Part shown: positions 15,503 through 23,902 of the stretch, piece after piece
Layout: each line of letters opens with the position of its first letter
Numbering within the stretch: the stretch's first letter is position 1
Origin: Nonomuraea pusilla
Lineage (GTDB): Bacteria; Actinomycetota; Actinomycetes; Streptosporangiales; Streptosporangiaceae
Assembly (NCBI RefSeq): GCF_900109355.1
Contig: NZ_FOBF01000002.1
Span: 124,001 to 188,000, forward strand
Direction: 5' to 3'
Length of the DNA stretch: 64,000 bases
Notes under the pieces: model-generated
What the model was told of the DNA's origin: nothing
Databases searched by the model: none
What the model saw: only the letters and a program-made list of their open reading frames with translations
Made by a program: the position numbers and the translations under genes

Positions 15503-18500
15503 ATGCATGACGACCGCACGCTCGTCGAGGACCGGCTCAAGCGAGTGCTCGACGAGCGCGTCAGACCGGCGGTGTACCCCGAGTCCGTGCCGCTCGACGT
15601 GGCCGTCTGGCACGCGCCCGGCGAGCCGGTGCCCGTGGCCGAGGGCCTGGCGGCCACGCCGGAGCCGATCGCGGTGGGCGACGCCTGGGGCGCGCCGTGG
15701 GGCACGAGCTGGTTCACCGTGACCGGGACGGTGCCGGCCGCGTGGGCGGGCAGGACCGTCGAGGCCGTCCTCGACCTGGGCTTCGACAAGAACATGCCGG
15801 GCTTCCAGTGCGAGGGCCTGGTCTACCGGCCCGACGGCACCCCGGTGAAGGGCCTGCACCCGCGCAACGACTGGGTGCGGATCGGCTCGCCCGTCGAGGG
15901 CGGCGAGGAGGTGCGGCTGCACGTCGAGGCGGCGTCCAACCCGGTCATCCTCGACTACCACCCCTTCCTGCCCACCGAGCTGGGCGACAGGGAGACCGCC
16001 GGGACGCGGCCGCAGTACCGGCTGGCCAGGATGGACCTCGCCGTCTTCGACGAGACCGTCTGGCAGCTCGTCATGGACCTGGAGGTGCTCGGCGAGCTCA
16101 TGCGGGAGCTGCCCGTCGAGAGCGCGCGCCGCTGGGACGTCCTGCGGGCGGTCGGGCGCGCGCTCGACGCGATCGACCTGCAGGACGTGGGCGCGACGGC
16201 GGCCGCGGCCCGCGAACGGCTCGCCGGCGTGCTGTCGGCCCCCGCCGTGCCGTCGGCCCACCGGATCAGCGCCGTCGGCCACGCCCACATCGACTCGGCC
16301 TGGCTGTGGCCGCTGCGCGAGACCGTGCGCAAGGTCGCCCGCACCACCTCCAACATGGCGGCGCTGCTGGACAGCGAGCCCGACTTCGTCTTCGCGATGT
16401 CGCAGGCGCAGCAGTGGGCCTGGGTCAAGGAGCACCGGCCCGAGGTCTGGGCCAAGGTGACCAAGGCGGTCGCCGGCGGGCGGTTCGTCCCGACGGGCGG
16501 CATGTGGGTGGAGTCCGACACGAACATGCCCGGCTCGGAGGCGATGGCCAGGCAGTTCGTCCACGGCAAGCGGTTCTTCCTGGACGAGTTCGGCGTCGAG
16601 AACGAGGAGGTGTGGCTGCCGGACACGTTCGGCTTCGCCGCCGGGCTGCCGCAGATCATCAAGGCCGCGGGATCGCGGTGGCTGCTCACCCAGAAGATCT
16701 CCTGGAGCAGGACCAACGCCTTCCCGCACCACACGTTCCTGTGGGAGGGGATCGACGGCACGCAGATCTTCACCCACTTCCCGCCCGTCGACACCTACAA
16801 CTGCTCGATGCAGGGCAGCGAGATCGCCCACGCCGCGCGCAACTTCAAGGACAAGGGCGTCGCGCGGCACTCGCTCGCCCCCACCGGCTGGGGCGACGGC
16901 GGCGGCGGCACCACCCGCGAGATGGTCGCCAAGGCGGCCAGGATGCGCGACCTGGAGGGCTCGGCCACCGTCACCTGGGAGACGCCCGCCGCGTTCTTCG
17001 CCAAGGCCGAGGCGGAGTACCCGCACCCGCCCGTCTGGGCCGGCGAGCTGTACCTGGAGCTGCACCGCGCCACGCTCACCAGCCAGGCCAGGACCAAGCA
17101 GGGCAACAGGCGCAGCGAGTCGCTGCTGCGCGAGGCCGAGCTGTGGGCCGCGACCGCCGCCGTCCGGGCCGGGCACCCCTACCCGTACGAGCGGCTCGAC
17201 CGCGTCTGGAAGACCGTCCTGCTGCACCAGTTCCACGACATCCTGCCCGGGTCGTCCATCGCCTGGGTGCACCGCGAGGCCGAACGGACCTACGCCGCCG
17301 TGGCGCGGGAGCTGGAGGAGGTCATCGGCTCCGCGCAGCGCGCGCTCGCCGGCGACCCGGGGGCGGGGACGTCCCTGCTGTTCAACTCCACTCCGCACGC
17401 CAGGGACGGCGTGCCCGCGGGCGGCGCCGCCCGGCCCGCCGCGGCCGCCGCCGCCACCCGGGTGGGCCCGCGCGAGGGCGGCGGCCACGTCCTCGACAAC
17501 GGCCTGCTGCGGGTCGAGGTCGACGGGCGCGGGCTGGTCGTCTCCGTGTACGACCTCGCAGCGGGCCGCGAGACGGTCGCGCCGGACCGGCCGGCCAACC
17601 TGCTCCAGCTCCACCCCGACTTCCCCAACATGTGGGACGCCTGGGACGTGGACGAGTTCTACCGCAACACCGTCACCGAACTGGTGGAGGCCGAGGAGGT
17701 GGCGCCGGGCGAGGAGCCGGGCTCGGTGCGCGTCACCCGCGCGTTCGGCCGGTCGGCGGTGCGGCAGTTACTCGTCCTGCCCGCCGGCGCCGGGCGGCTG
17801 GAGATCAGGACCGAGGTGGACTGGCACGAGACCGAGAAGTTCCTCAAGCTCGCCTTCCCGCTGGACGTCCGCGCCGACCGGTACGCCTCGGAGACCCAGT
17901 ACGGCCACGCCTACCGGGCCACCCACACCAACACGAGCTGGGAGGCGGCCAAGTTCGAGGCGTGCAACCACCGCTTCGTCCACCTGGAGGAGCCGGGCTG
18001 GGGCGTCGCCCTGGTCAACGACTCCACCTACGGCCACGACGTGACGCGGGTCGTGCGGGCGGACGGCGGCACCACCACGACCGTGCGGGCGTCGCTGCTG
18101 CGCGCGCCGCGCTTCCCCGACCCGCAGACCGACCAGGGCGTCCACCGCTTCCTGCACGCGCTCGTGCCGGGCGCGGGCATCGGCGACGCGGTGCGCGAGG
18201 GGTACGTCGCCAACCTGCCGGCGCGGCTGGTCCCGGGCGACCGGGACGTCGAGCCGCTCGTGGCCGTGGACCGTGACGCGGTCGTCGTCACCGCCGTGAA
18301 GCTGGCCGACGACGAGAGTGGCGACGTCGTGGTGCGCTTGCACGAGGCCCACGGCGGCCGGGCGGCGGCCACGCTGACGGCGAACTTCCCGTTCACCCGG
18401 GTGAGCGCGACCGACCTGCTGGAACGCCCCCTCGGGGAGGCGGAGCGGGAGGGCCGGGCGGTGCGGCTGTCGCTGCGGCCGTTCGAGCTGGTGACGCTGC

Positions 18501-18514
18501 GCTTCCACCGCTGA
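15503..18514 (+). CDS. GH38 alpha-mannosidase (cytoplasmic)
   Basis: 1003 residues, no signal peptide. The GH38 zinc-binding start HAHIDSAWLWP (His260, His262, Asp264) and the nucleophile Asp374 in WLPDTFGFAAG are clear. A helical three-helix region (LYLELHRATLTSQARTKQ) and the C-terminal beta-domains follow. The enzyme removes alpha-mannose residues from oligosaccharides. AGGAG sits 6 bases before the ATG and the gene is the last of the importer operon, so it probably trims imported high-mannose-type glycans before the GH5 enzyme cuts the core mannose. It converges on the ROK gene with a 24-bp gap. Confidence 0.95.
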   Translation: MHDDRTLVEDRLKRVLDERVRPAVYPESVPLDVAVWHAPGEPVPVAEGLAATPEPIAVGDAWGAPWGTSWFTVTGTVPAAWAGRTVEAVLDLGFDKNMPGFQCEGLVYRPDGTPVKGLHPRNDWVRIGSPVEGGEEVRLHVEAASNPVILDYHPFLPTELGDRETAGTRPQYRLARMDLAVFDETVWQLVMDLEVLGELMRELPVESARRWDVLRAVGRALDAIDLQDVGATAAAARERLAGVLSAPAVPSAHRISAVGHAHIDSAWLWPLRETVRKVARTTSNMAALLDSEPDFVFAMSQAQQWAWVKEHRPEVWAKVTKAVAGGRFVPTGGMWVESDTNMPGSEAMARQFVHGKRFFLDEFGVENEEVWLPDTFGFAAGLPQIIKAAGSRWLLTQKISWSRTNAFPHHTFLWEGIDGTQIFTHFPPVDTYNCSMQGSEIAHAARNFKDKGVARHSLAPTGWGDGGGGTTREMVAKAARMRDLEGSATVTWETPAAFFAKAEAEYPHPPVWAGELYLELHRATLTSQARTKQGNRRSESLLREAELWAATAAVRAGHPYPYERLDRVWKTVLLHQFHDILPGSSIAWVHREAERTYAAVARELEEVIGSAQRALAGDPGAGTSLLFNSTPHARDGVPAGGAARPAAAAAATRVGPREGGGHVLDNGLLRVEVDGRGLVVSVYDLAAGRETVAPDRPANLLQLHPDFPNMWDAWDVDEFYRNTVTELVEAEEVAPGEEPGSVRVTRAFGRSAVRQLLVLPAGAGRLEIRTEVDWHETEKFLKLAFPLDVRADRYASETQYGHAYRATHTNTSWEAAKFEACNHRFVHLEEPGWGVALVNDSTYGHDVTRVVRADGGTTTTVRASLLRAPRFPDPQTDQGVHRFLHALVPGAGIGDAVREGYVANLPARLVPGDRDVEPLVAVDRDAVVVTAVKLADDESGDVVVRLHEAHGGRAAATLTANFPFTRVSATDLLERPLGEAEREGRAVRLSLRPFELVTLRFHR

Positions 18515-18538
18515 CGCCGTACGGCGCGGCGGCGGGGG

Positions 18539-19708
18539 TCAGACGCGGGCCTGGTCGGGGGACAGGACCGCGTCGAGCAGCAGGGCGCCCGCCCCGAGCA
18601 GCGCCGCGTCACGGCCCACCCGCGTCGCCGCGATCTCCAGGTCGCGCGTGGCGAGCGGCAGGCAGCGCTCGTAGACGGCGGCCCTGACGGCGGAGATCAG
18701 CGGCTCGGCCGCCGACAGGCTGCCGCCGACGACGACGGCGTCGGGGTTGAAGAAGTTCACCAGCACGGTGAGCACCTCGCCGATGAGCCGCCCGGCGTTG
18801 CGCACCAGCGCCGTGGCCTCCGGCACGCCGTCGTCGACGCGGGCCACGAGGTCGGCGGGCCGCTCCAGCGCCATGCCCTGCCCGGCCAGGGCGGCGATGA
18901 GCGCCGCGCCGCTCGCGTACGCCTCCAGGCAGTCGGAGTGCCCGCACGAGCAGGTGGCGGACGCGTCGGTCCTGACGCGGACGTGGCTGATGTCGCCCGC
19001 CGCGCCCCGCCCCCTGTGCAGGCGCCCGCCGACGACGAGGCCGCACCCGATGCCGGTGCCCGCCTTGAGCACCATGAGGTTGTCGTGGCCCGGCCAGGCG
19101 CGGGCCTCGCCGACGGCCATGAGGTTGGCGTCGTTCTCCACGAGGACCGGCAGGTCGTAGCGTCTGCGCAGGTGCTCGGCCACGGGGAAGGAGTTCCAGC
19201 CGGGCATGCGTGAGGGGGACACCACGCGGCCCGCGGACGGCTCTACCGGGCCGGGGACGCCGGTGCCGACGCCGCGCAGCGGGGTCGCCGACGGTCCCGT
19301 GCCGGCGTGGCGCTCCAGCAGGCCGTCGAAGACGTCGGCCAGCCAGTCGAGCACCGCCTCGGGGCCGCGGGTGATGTCGCAGGGGTGCTCCTCGACGACG
19401 ATCGGGTCGCCGCTCAGGTCGAGCAGGCCGAGCCGGGCGTGGTGGGCCCCGAGGTCGGCCACCGCCAGCACCCCGGCGGTGGGGCTGAGCCGCAGGCGCC
19501 TGGGCCGCCGCCCGCCGCGCGAGCCGCCCGAGCCCTCCTCGACGAGCAGGCCGGAGTCGATCAGCTCCTCGACGCGCAGCGAGACGCTGGAGGCCGCCAG
19601 GCCCGAGAGCCGCGCGAGCTCCGCGCGGGATTCGGCCCGGCCGCCCGCGACCAGGCGCAGGAGCTCTCCTTGCGCCCCCCGTACGGGCAGCCGATCTTTG
19701 CCTGACAT
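18539..19708 (-). CDS. ROK-family transcriptional repressor
   Basis: 389 residues. The N-terminal winged helix (ESRAELARLSGLAASSVSLRVEEL) is followed by a ROK sugar-sensing domain with ENDANLMAVGEA and the zinc motif CSCGHSDCLEAYASG. ROK repressors respond to sugars or sugar phosphates, often GlcNAc- or glucose-related. The ATG at 19708 follows a TATTCC box by 7 bases, suggesting a leaderless transcript. The frame stays open far upstream, but those codons cross the divergent promoter. It probably controls the divergent asparaginase-cutC pair and itself through the intergenic palindrome. Confidence 0.88.
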   Translation of the reverse strand: MSGKDRLPVRGAQGELLRLVAGGRAESRAELARLSGLAASSVSLRVEELIDSGLLVEEGSGGSRGGRRPRRLRLSPTAGVLAVADLGAHHARLGLLDLSGDPIVVEEHPCDITRGPEAVLDWLADVFDGLLERHAGTGPSATPLRGVGTGVPGPVEPSAGRVVSPSRMPGWNSFPVAEHLRRRYDLPVLVENDANLMAVGEARAWPGHDNLMVLKAGTGIGCGLVVGGRLHRGRGAAGDISHVRVRTDASATCSCGHSDCLEAYASGAALIAALAGQGMALERPADLVARVDDGVPEATALVRNAGRLIGEVLTVLVNFFNPDAVVVGGSLSAAEPLISAVRAAVYERCLPLATRDLEIAATRVGRDAALLGAGALLLDAVLSPDQARV

Positions 19709-19742
19709 GACCAGAGGAATACCACGGCTTGGCTTAGTGCGG

Positions 19743-19778
19743 CAATGCATTGACTTCCGCTGAATTCGCCCATTACGG
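19743..19778 (+). promoter_or_regulatory. Promoter of asparaginase-cutC with overlapping palindrome
   Basis: TTGACT (19750-19755), 17 bp and TTACGG (19773-19778) form a plausible promoter reading toward the asparaginase gene. The perfect palindrome CAATGCATTG (19743-19752) overlaps the -35 box and is a candidate ROK operator. The assignment to the neighbouring ROK protein is inference. Confidence 0.55.
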
Positions 19779-19847
19779 TCCGATTTATCTTCGATCTCGA
19801 AGGAAGTTGCCCCGTGATTCCCATGAACGCGCTGAACGAAGGGCTCC

Positions 19848-20828
19848 ATGACCGCGCCGCCCGTGCCTGAACCCCCCGCAGCCGTCCCCCTCGCCGAGGT
19901 GGTGCGCTCCGGCTTCACCGAGAGCGTGCACCTGGGCAGCGCGGTCGCCCTCGCACCCGACGGCGCCGTCGCCGTCGCCCTCGGCGGCGTCGCCGCGCCC
20001 GTGCTGCCGCGCTCGTCCACCAAGCCGGTGCAGGCACTCGCCTGCCTGGAGTCCGGCGCCGCCCTGAGCGGCCCCCGCCTGGCCATCGCCGCGGGCAGCC
20101 ACACCGGCGAGGACTACCACGTCGAGCTCGTCACCGGGCTGCTCGCCGACGCCGGGCTCGGCCTCGACGCGCTGCGCTGCCCCGCCGACTGGCCCGAGGA
20201 CGAGCCCACCAGGCACCGGCTCATCCGGGAGGGCCGCGCGCCGGCGCCCGAGCGCATGAACTGCTCGGGCAAGCACGCCGCGATGCTCGCCGCCTGCGCG
20301 GCCTCCGGCTGGGACACCCGCGCCTACCTCGACCCGGCGCACCCGCTCCAGCTGCGCGTGCGCGCCGTCGCCGAGGAGCTGTCCGGCGAGCCCGCCGCCC
20401 ACGTCGCCGTGGACGGGTGCGGGGCGCCGCTGTTCGGGATGACCCTGGCCGGGCTGGCGCGGACCGCGCAGCGGCTCGTCCTCGCCGAGCCGGGGACGCC
20501 CCGCAGGGCGGTCGCCGACGCCATGCGCGCCCACCCCGAGTACGTCGGCGGCACCGGCCACCCCAACACCACCCTCATGCGGGCGCTGCCCGGAGCCGTC
20601 GTCAAGGGCGGAGCCGAAGGCGTGCTCGTCGTCGCCCTCGGCAGCGGGCACGCCGCCGCCGTCAAGGTGATCGACGGCAGCCCCCGCGCCACCACCCCGA
20701 TCGCGCTGGCCGTCCTTCGGGCGGCGGGCGCCGACGTCTCCGGCGCCGCCGCCTTCGAACGCGTCCCGGTGCTGGGCGGCGGCGTCCCCGTCGGCGAGAT
20801 CCGCGCTCTGGGGGAACGATGGGTCTGA
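19848..20828 (+). CDS. Class-3 L-asparaginase (asparaginase II / Rhizobium etli AnsA type)
   Basis: 326 residues. The signatures of the ReAV-type enzymes are all present: Ser-x-x-Lys in RSSTKP (Ser56/Lys59), the metal-site pair in MNCSGKH (Cys139/Lys142) and Cys191 in VDGCGAP. These enzymes hydrolyse asparagine to aspartate and ammonia. GAAGGG lies before the ATG. The end overlaps cutC by 10 bp. Its place beside an N-glycan locus is suggestive, because glycan breakdown leaves asparagine-linked remnants. Whether it acts on free Asn or on GlcNAc-Asn cannot be read from the sequence. Confidence 0.9.
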   Translation: MTAPPVPEPPAAVPLAEVVRSGFTESVHLGSAVALAPDGAVAVALGGVAAPVLPRSSTKPVQALACLESGAALSGPRLAIAAGSHTGEDYHVELVTGLLADAGLGLDALRCPADWPEDEPTRHRLIREGRAPAPERMNCSGKHAAMLAACAASGWDTRAYLDPAHPLQLRVRAVAEELSGEPAAHVAVDGCGAPLFGMTLAGLARTAQRLVLAEPGTPRRAVADAMRAHPEYVGGTGHPNTTLMRALPGAVVKGGAEGVLVVALGSGHAAAVKVIDGSPRATTPIALAVLRAAGADVSGAAAFERVPVLGGGVPVGEIRALGERWV

Positions 20829-21565
20829 CGTACGAGATCTGCGTCGACAGCACGGCCGGCGCCCTCGCCGCCGAGGAGGCCGGGGCGCACCGGGTCGAGC
20901 TGTGCGCCGCCCTGTTCGAGGGCGGGCTCACGCCGACGCTCGGCACCGTCGAGGCGACACTGGCCGCCGTCTCGTCGATCCGCGTCCACGTCATCATCCG
21001 CCCGAGGGGCGGCGACTTCATCTACGACCCGTACGAGATCGCCGCCATGGAACGCGACGTGGCGACCGTGGCCGCCGCGGGCGCGCACGGCGTCGTGATC
21101 GGCGCGCTCACCCCCTCGGGCGAGGTGGACGCCGAGGTCGCCGAGCGGCTCATCGGCGCGGCCGGCGGGCTGTCCGTCACCTTCCACCGCGCCTTCGACA
21201 TGGCGGCCGACCCGTTCGCCGCCCTGGACGCCCTCGCCGGGCTCGGCGTGGACCGCGTCCTCACCTCCGGCCAGGACGTCACCGCCCTGGAGGGCGCGCC
21301 GCTCATCGCCGCCCTCGTCGAGCACGCCGGCGACCGGCTCGTCGTCATGCCCGGCGGCGGCATCACGCCGCGCAACGTCAACCGAGTCGTCGAGGCCACC
21401 GGGGTCACGGAGATCCACTTCGGGGCGCTGGTGGACGCCCCCAGCCCGGCGGTGCACCGCAACCCGCTCCCGTTCATGGGCGGGCAGCTGCGCCGGCCCG
21501 AGTACGCGCGGCGCGTGACGTCGGCGGCCCTGGTCACCGAGGTGATCGCCGCCACCTCTCCGTGA
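20819..21565 (+). CDS. cutC: CutC-family TIM-barrel protein
   Basis: 248 residues with the CutC pattern: YEICVDSTAGALAAEEAGAHRVELC at the start, VIIRPRGGDF, FHRAFDM and MPGGGITPRN. The ATG at 20819 overlaps the asparaginase gene by 10 bp, implying coupled expression. CutC was named for copper homeostasis, but the fold and this setting (next to a ROK repressor and glycosidases, no copper genes in sight) fit a small-molecule or sugar-related enzyme better. Family firm, function open. Confidence 0.9.
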   Translation: MGLTYEICVDSTAGALAAEEAGAHRVELCAALFEGGLTPTLGTVEATLAAVSSIRVHVIIRPRGGDFIYDPYEIAAMERDVATVAAAGAHGVVIGALTPSGEVDAEVAERLIGAAGGLSVTFHRAFDMAADPFAALDALAGLGVDRVLTSGQDVTALEGAPLIAALVEHAGDRLVVMPGGGITPRNVNRVVEATGVTEIHFGALVDAPSPAVHRNPLPFMGGQLRRPEYARRVTSAALVTEVIAATSP

Positions 21566-21580
21566 GGCGTGCGCGCATTA

Positions 21581-21632
21581 TTCCTAGGAAATGGATAGGG
21601 AATATATGAAATAGTCAAGGGATCGCGATCCC
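21581..21632. repeat. Two palindromes in the gap after cutC
   Basis: TTCCTAGGAA (21581-21590) and GGGATCGCGATCCC (21619-21632) are perfect palindromes in an A/T-richer 127-bp gap between cutC and the beta-propeller gene. They could be operators or, for the second, a hairpin ending the cutC transcript. No binding protein can be assigned. Confidence 0.4.
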
Positions 21633-21692
21633 CACGCCATGAAGGGCGGAAGCTCCGTGAACCTCCCAGGCCCGCCGCCTAGTCTCGTGCCC

Positions 21693-22613
21693 ATGTCGAC
21701 CGAAGACCGGAACGCCGCCGCTGCTCGGGCGTTCCTTCCCGACCCCGCACGCTCGGTGACCGCGATCGCCCCGGACGCCCCCGGCGACGGCCACTGGGCC
21801 GGCGCGCCCAGCGCGGTCGCCCACGACGGCTGGATCTACCTCGCCTACCGCCTGCGCAGGCCCGTCTCCGAAGGGCGCGGGCACGGCGTGGTCGTGGCCC
21901 GATCCGCCGACGGCGAGCGCTTCGAGACCCTGCAGTTCATCGCCCGGGACGAGATGGACGCCGAGTCCCTCGAACGCCCGTCGCTGGTGCGCACGCCCCA
22001 GGGCTCCTGGCGGCTCTACCTGAGCTGCGCCACCCACGGCACCAAGCACTGGCGCGTGGAGGTGCTGGAGGCGGCCCGGCCGGGGGCGTTCGACCCCGCG
22101 GGCCGGGTCACCGTGCTGCCCGGCGACCCGAAGACCGGCGTCAAGGACACCGTCATCGTCAGGCGGGACGGCACCTGGCACCTGTGGGCGTCCTGCCACC
22201 CGCTGGCCGACCCCGACGAGGCCGACCAGATGGTGACCGACTACGCCACCAGCGACGACGGGCTGAGCTGGACCTGGCACGGCACCGCGCTGAGCGGCCG
22301 TCCCGGCGCCTGGGACTCCCGCGGCGCCCGGGTGTCGGCCGTGCGCTTCACACCCGGCGGCGTCCTCGCCTTCTACGACGGCAGGGCGAGCGCCGCGGAG
22401 AACTACGAGGAGCGCACCGGCGTCGCCGTCGGCACGGACCCCGCCGCGCTCACCCCGGTCGGCGACGCACCCGCCGCGTCGTCCCGGCACGGCGGAGGCG
22501 GCCTGCGCTACCTCGACCTCGTGGACCTGCCGGGCGGCGGGGTGCGCCTCTACTACGAGCACACCCGCGCCGACGGCGCCCACGAGCTGCGTACCGAGCT
22601 ACGCGCTCCCTGA
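21693..22613 (+). CDS. Five-bladed beta-propeller protein, glycosidase-like (GH43/GH130 fold group)
   Basis: 306 residues, no signal peptide. Repeated blade-like segments ([75 protein letters not shown]) are typical of five-bladed propeller carbohydrate enzymes. I cannot assign the exact family. The ATG at 21693 lies 8 bases after a TAGTCT -10 box, so the gene is probably leaderless; an upstream in-frame ATG at 21639 is less likely. Position next to the N-glycan block suggests a role on mannose- or GlcNAc-containing sugars, perhaps hydrolysis or phosphorolysis. Confidence 0.65.
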   Translation: MSTEDRNAAAARAFLPDPARSVTAIAPDAPGDGHWAGAPSAVAHDGWIYLAYRLRRPVSEGRGHGVVVARSADGERFETLQFIARDEMDAESLERPSLVRTPQGSWRLYLSCATHGTKHWRVEVLEAARPGAFDPAGRVTVLPGDPKTGVKDTVIVRRDGTWHLWASCHPLADPDEADQMVTDYATSDDGLSWTWHGTALSGRPGAWDSRGARVSAVRFTPGGVLAFYDGRASAAENYEERTGVAVGTDPAALTPVGDAPAASSRHGGGGLRYLDLVDLPGGGVRLYYEHTRADGAHELRTELRAP

Positions 22614-22620
22614 TCCCCTT

Positions 22621-22662
22621 CCGCTCCGGCCCGGCCCTCCCCTCCCAGACCGACCGGAGCGG
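22621..22662. terminator. Possible bidirectional hairpin between convergent genes
   Basis: CCGCTCC (22621-22627) and GGAGCGG (22656-22662) can pair across a C/T- and G-rich loop, in the 94-bp gap between the propeller gene and the convergent sulfotransferase. The loop is long and there is no T-tract, so this is a weak call. Confidence 0.3.
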
Positions 22663-22707
22663 GAGGAGCGAGGGGCGCGTGGCCGGTCGGGTGGCATGCC
22701 GCCTGGG

Positions 22708-23697
22708 TCAGGCGGGGCGGGGGCGGCCGTTGCGTGACTGCCGCTGTCCCGGCGGGCGCGCCCCGACCAGCCCGCCCGAGCGCTCCCTCGGCCGCAGCCA
22801 GTCGCTGAAGTCCTCGCCGGTGACGCGCCGCAGGAGCTCGACATCCTCGGCGAAGTACGGGATCAGCGCGCTGCGCTGCTCCCAGGTGAGCGGCCGGCGG
22901 CGGGCTCCACGGCGCTGCAGCAGGTGCTCCACGCGCTCCGTCAGGCCGCGGCCCAGCGTGGCGGGCAGGAACCTGCCGGCCCGCGTCCCGGCCCGTAGCG
23001 CGGCGGCCAGCACGGCGTGCCGCCCGCCCGCCGGCGGGTGGGCGGTGACGTTCTCCCTCGGCACCTCGGTGACGAGGCCCTGCTCGACCCCGAGGAAGGC
23101 GCAGATCCCGTCGAGCGTCCGCGCCGGCCTGTCGACCAGGTCGCGGTACCTGAACACCAGCACCTGCTCGCGCGGGAACAGCGTGAACAGGTGCGCGAGC
23201 TGCTCGCCGTACCTGCCGAGGCCGGTGTAGTGCCAGAAGTGCGCCCATCCGTCCCGTACCCGGCGCGGCTCGGCGGCGCAGGCGCGGACCACGTCGCCGA
23301 TCGGCTCCAGCCCGGCCGACCACAGGTGCGTCCAGTTGGAGTGGGCCCGCTCGACCGGGTCGCGGAGGATCGCGATGAGCCTGGCCTCGGGGACGAGCGC
23401 GCGGATGCGGCGCTGGGCGTCCAGGTCGTAGAGGTAGAACGGGGTGGCCTCGCCGAGGAGCGCGCCAGGTGGGGCCGGCGCGAAGAGCTCCTCGTAGTCG
23501 TCCTTGCGCCAGACGTGCTCCCGGTAGGTCTGGACGTCGCCGGGGCCGCCCGTGGACGGCGGCGGGCCGTCGGTGAGGAAGAACTTCGGCTCCTTGACGT
23601 CGGGCAGGTACAGCTGCGGATGCCGGCGCAGGGCGGCGTACAGGGCGGTCGTCCCGGCCTTGGGCGCGCCGATCACCAGGAAGTGGGGCAGTGGCAT
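22708..23697 (-). CDS. PAPS-dependent sulfotransferase
   Basis: 329 residues. The 5'-phosphosulfate loop FLVIGAPKAGTTALY (8-20) and the 3'-phosphate motif ILRDPVERAHSNW (Arg112, Ser120) mark the Sulfotransfer family. The KEPKFF and EATPFYLY segments resemble the heparan-sulfate N-deacetylase/sulfotransferase-like branch common in bacteria. It transfers sulfate from PAPS to a hydroxyl or amine of a glycan, metabolite or peptide. The ATG at 23697 follows AGGAGGGACG; the frame stays open to 23910, but those codons lie upstream of this ribosome-binding site. It is divergent from a small acidic peptide gene. cysD/cysNC at 52-55 kb could supply PAPS. Confidence 0.9.
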   Translation of the reverse strand: MPLPHFLVIGAPKAGTTALYAALRRHPQLYLPDVKEPKFFLTDGPPPSTGGPGDVQTYREHVWRKDDYEELFAPAPPGALLGEATPFYLYDLDAQRRIRALVPEARLIAILRDPVERAHSNWTHLWSAGLEPIGDVVRACAAEPRRVRDGWAHFWHYTGLGRYGEQLAHLFTLFPREQVLVFRYRDLVDRPARTLDGICAFLGVEQGLVTEVPRENVTAHPPAGGRHAVLAAALRAGTRAGRFLPATLGRGLTERVEHLLQRRGARRRPLTWEQRSALIPYFAEDVELLRRVTGEDFSDWLRPRERSGGLVGARPPGQRQSRNGRPRPA

Positions 23698-23785
23698 CGT
23701 CCCTCCTTCTCCGTCGATCGCTGATTTTCCTACCAGCTTTGTGGAAAATCCAGCGCCAGCTTCCAGGTATATCCGGTGGGTAATG

Positions 23786-23814
23786 TTGACTTGTCGGGCG
23801 CGCGTTCGTAGGTT
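23786..23814 (+). promoter_or_regulatory. Sigma70-like promoter of the small acidic peptide gene
   Basis: TTGACT (23786-23791), a 17-bp spacer and TAGGTT (23809-23814) form one of the better promoters in the window, directed at the small gene starting at 23903. The predicted transcript begins near 23821 and its leader contains the 10-bp tandem repeats. Confidence 0.6.
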
Positions 23815-23822
23815 CGTCCGGG

Positions 23823-23852
23823 ACCGTCCGGCACCGTCCGGCACCGTACGGC
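23823..23852. repeat. Three tandem copies of a 10-bp unit in the peptide-gene leader
   Basis: ACCGTCCGGC occurs at 23823-23832 and 23833-23842, and as ACCGTACGGC at 23843-23852. The array lies just downstream of the predicted transcription start of the small gene. It may bind a regulator or be a simple expansion. Confidence 0.6.
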
Positions 23853-23902
23853 ACCCACCTCCGGCGCGCCGCCGCGCGCCTCCCTTCCGAGGACGCACAT
23901 CC

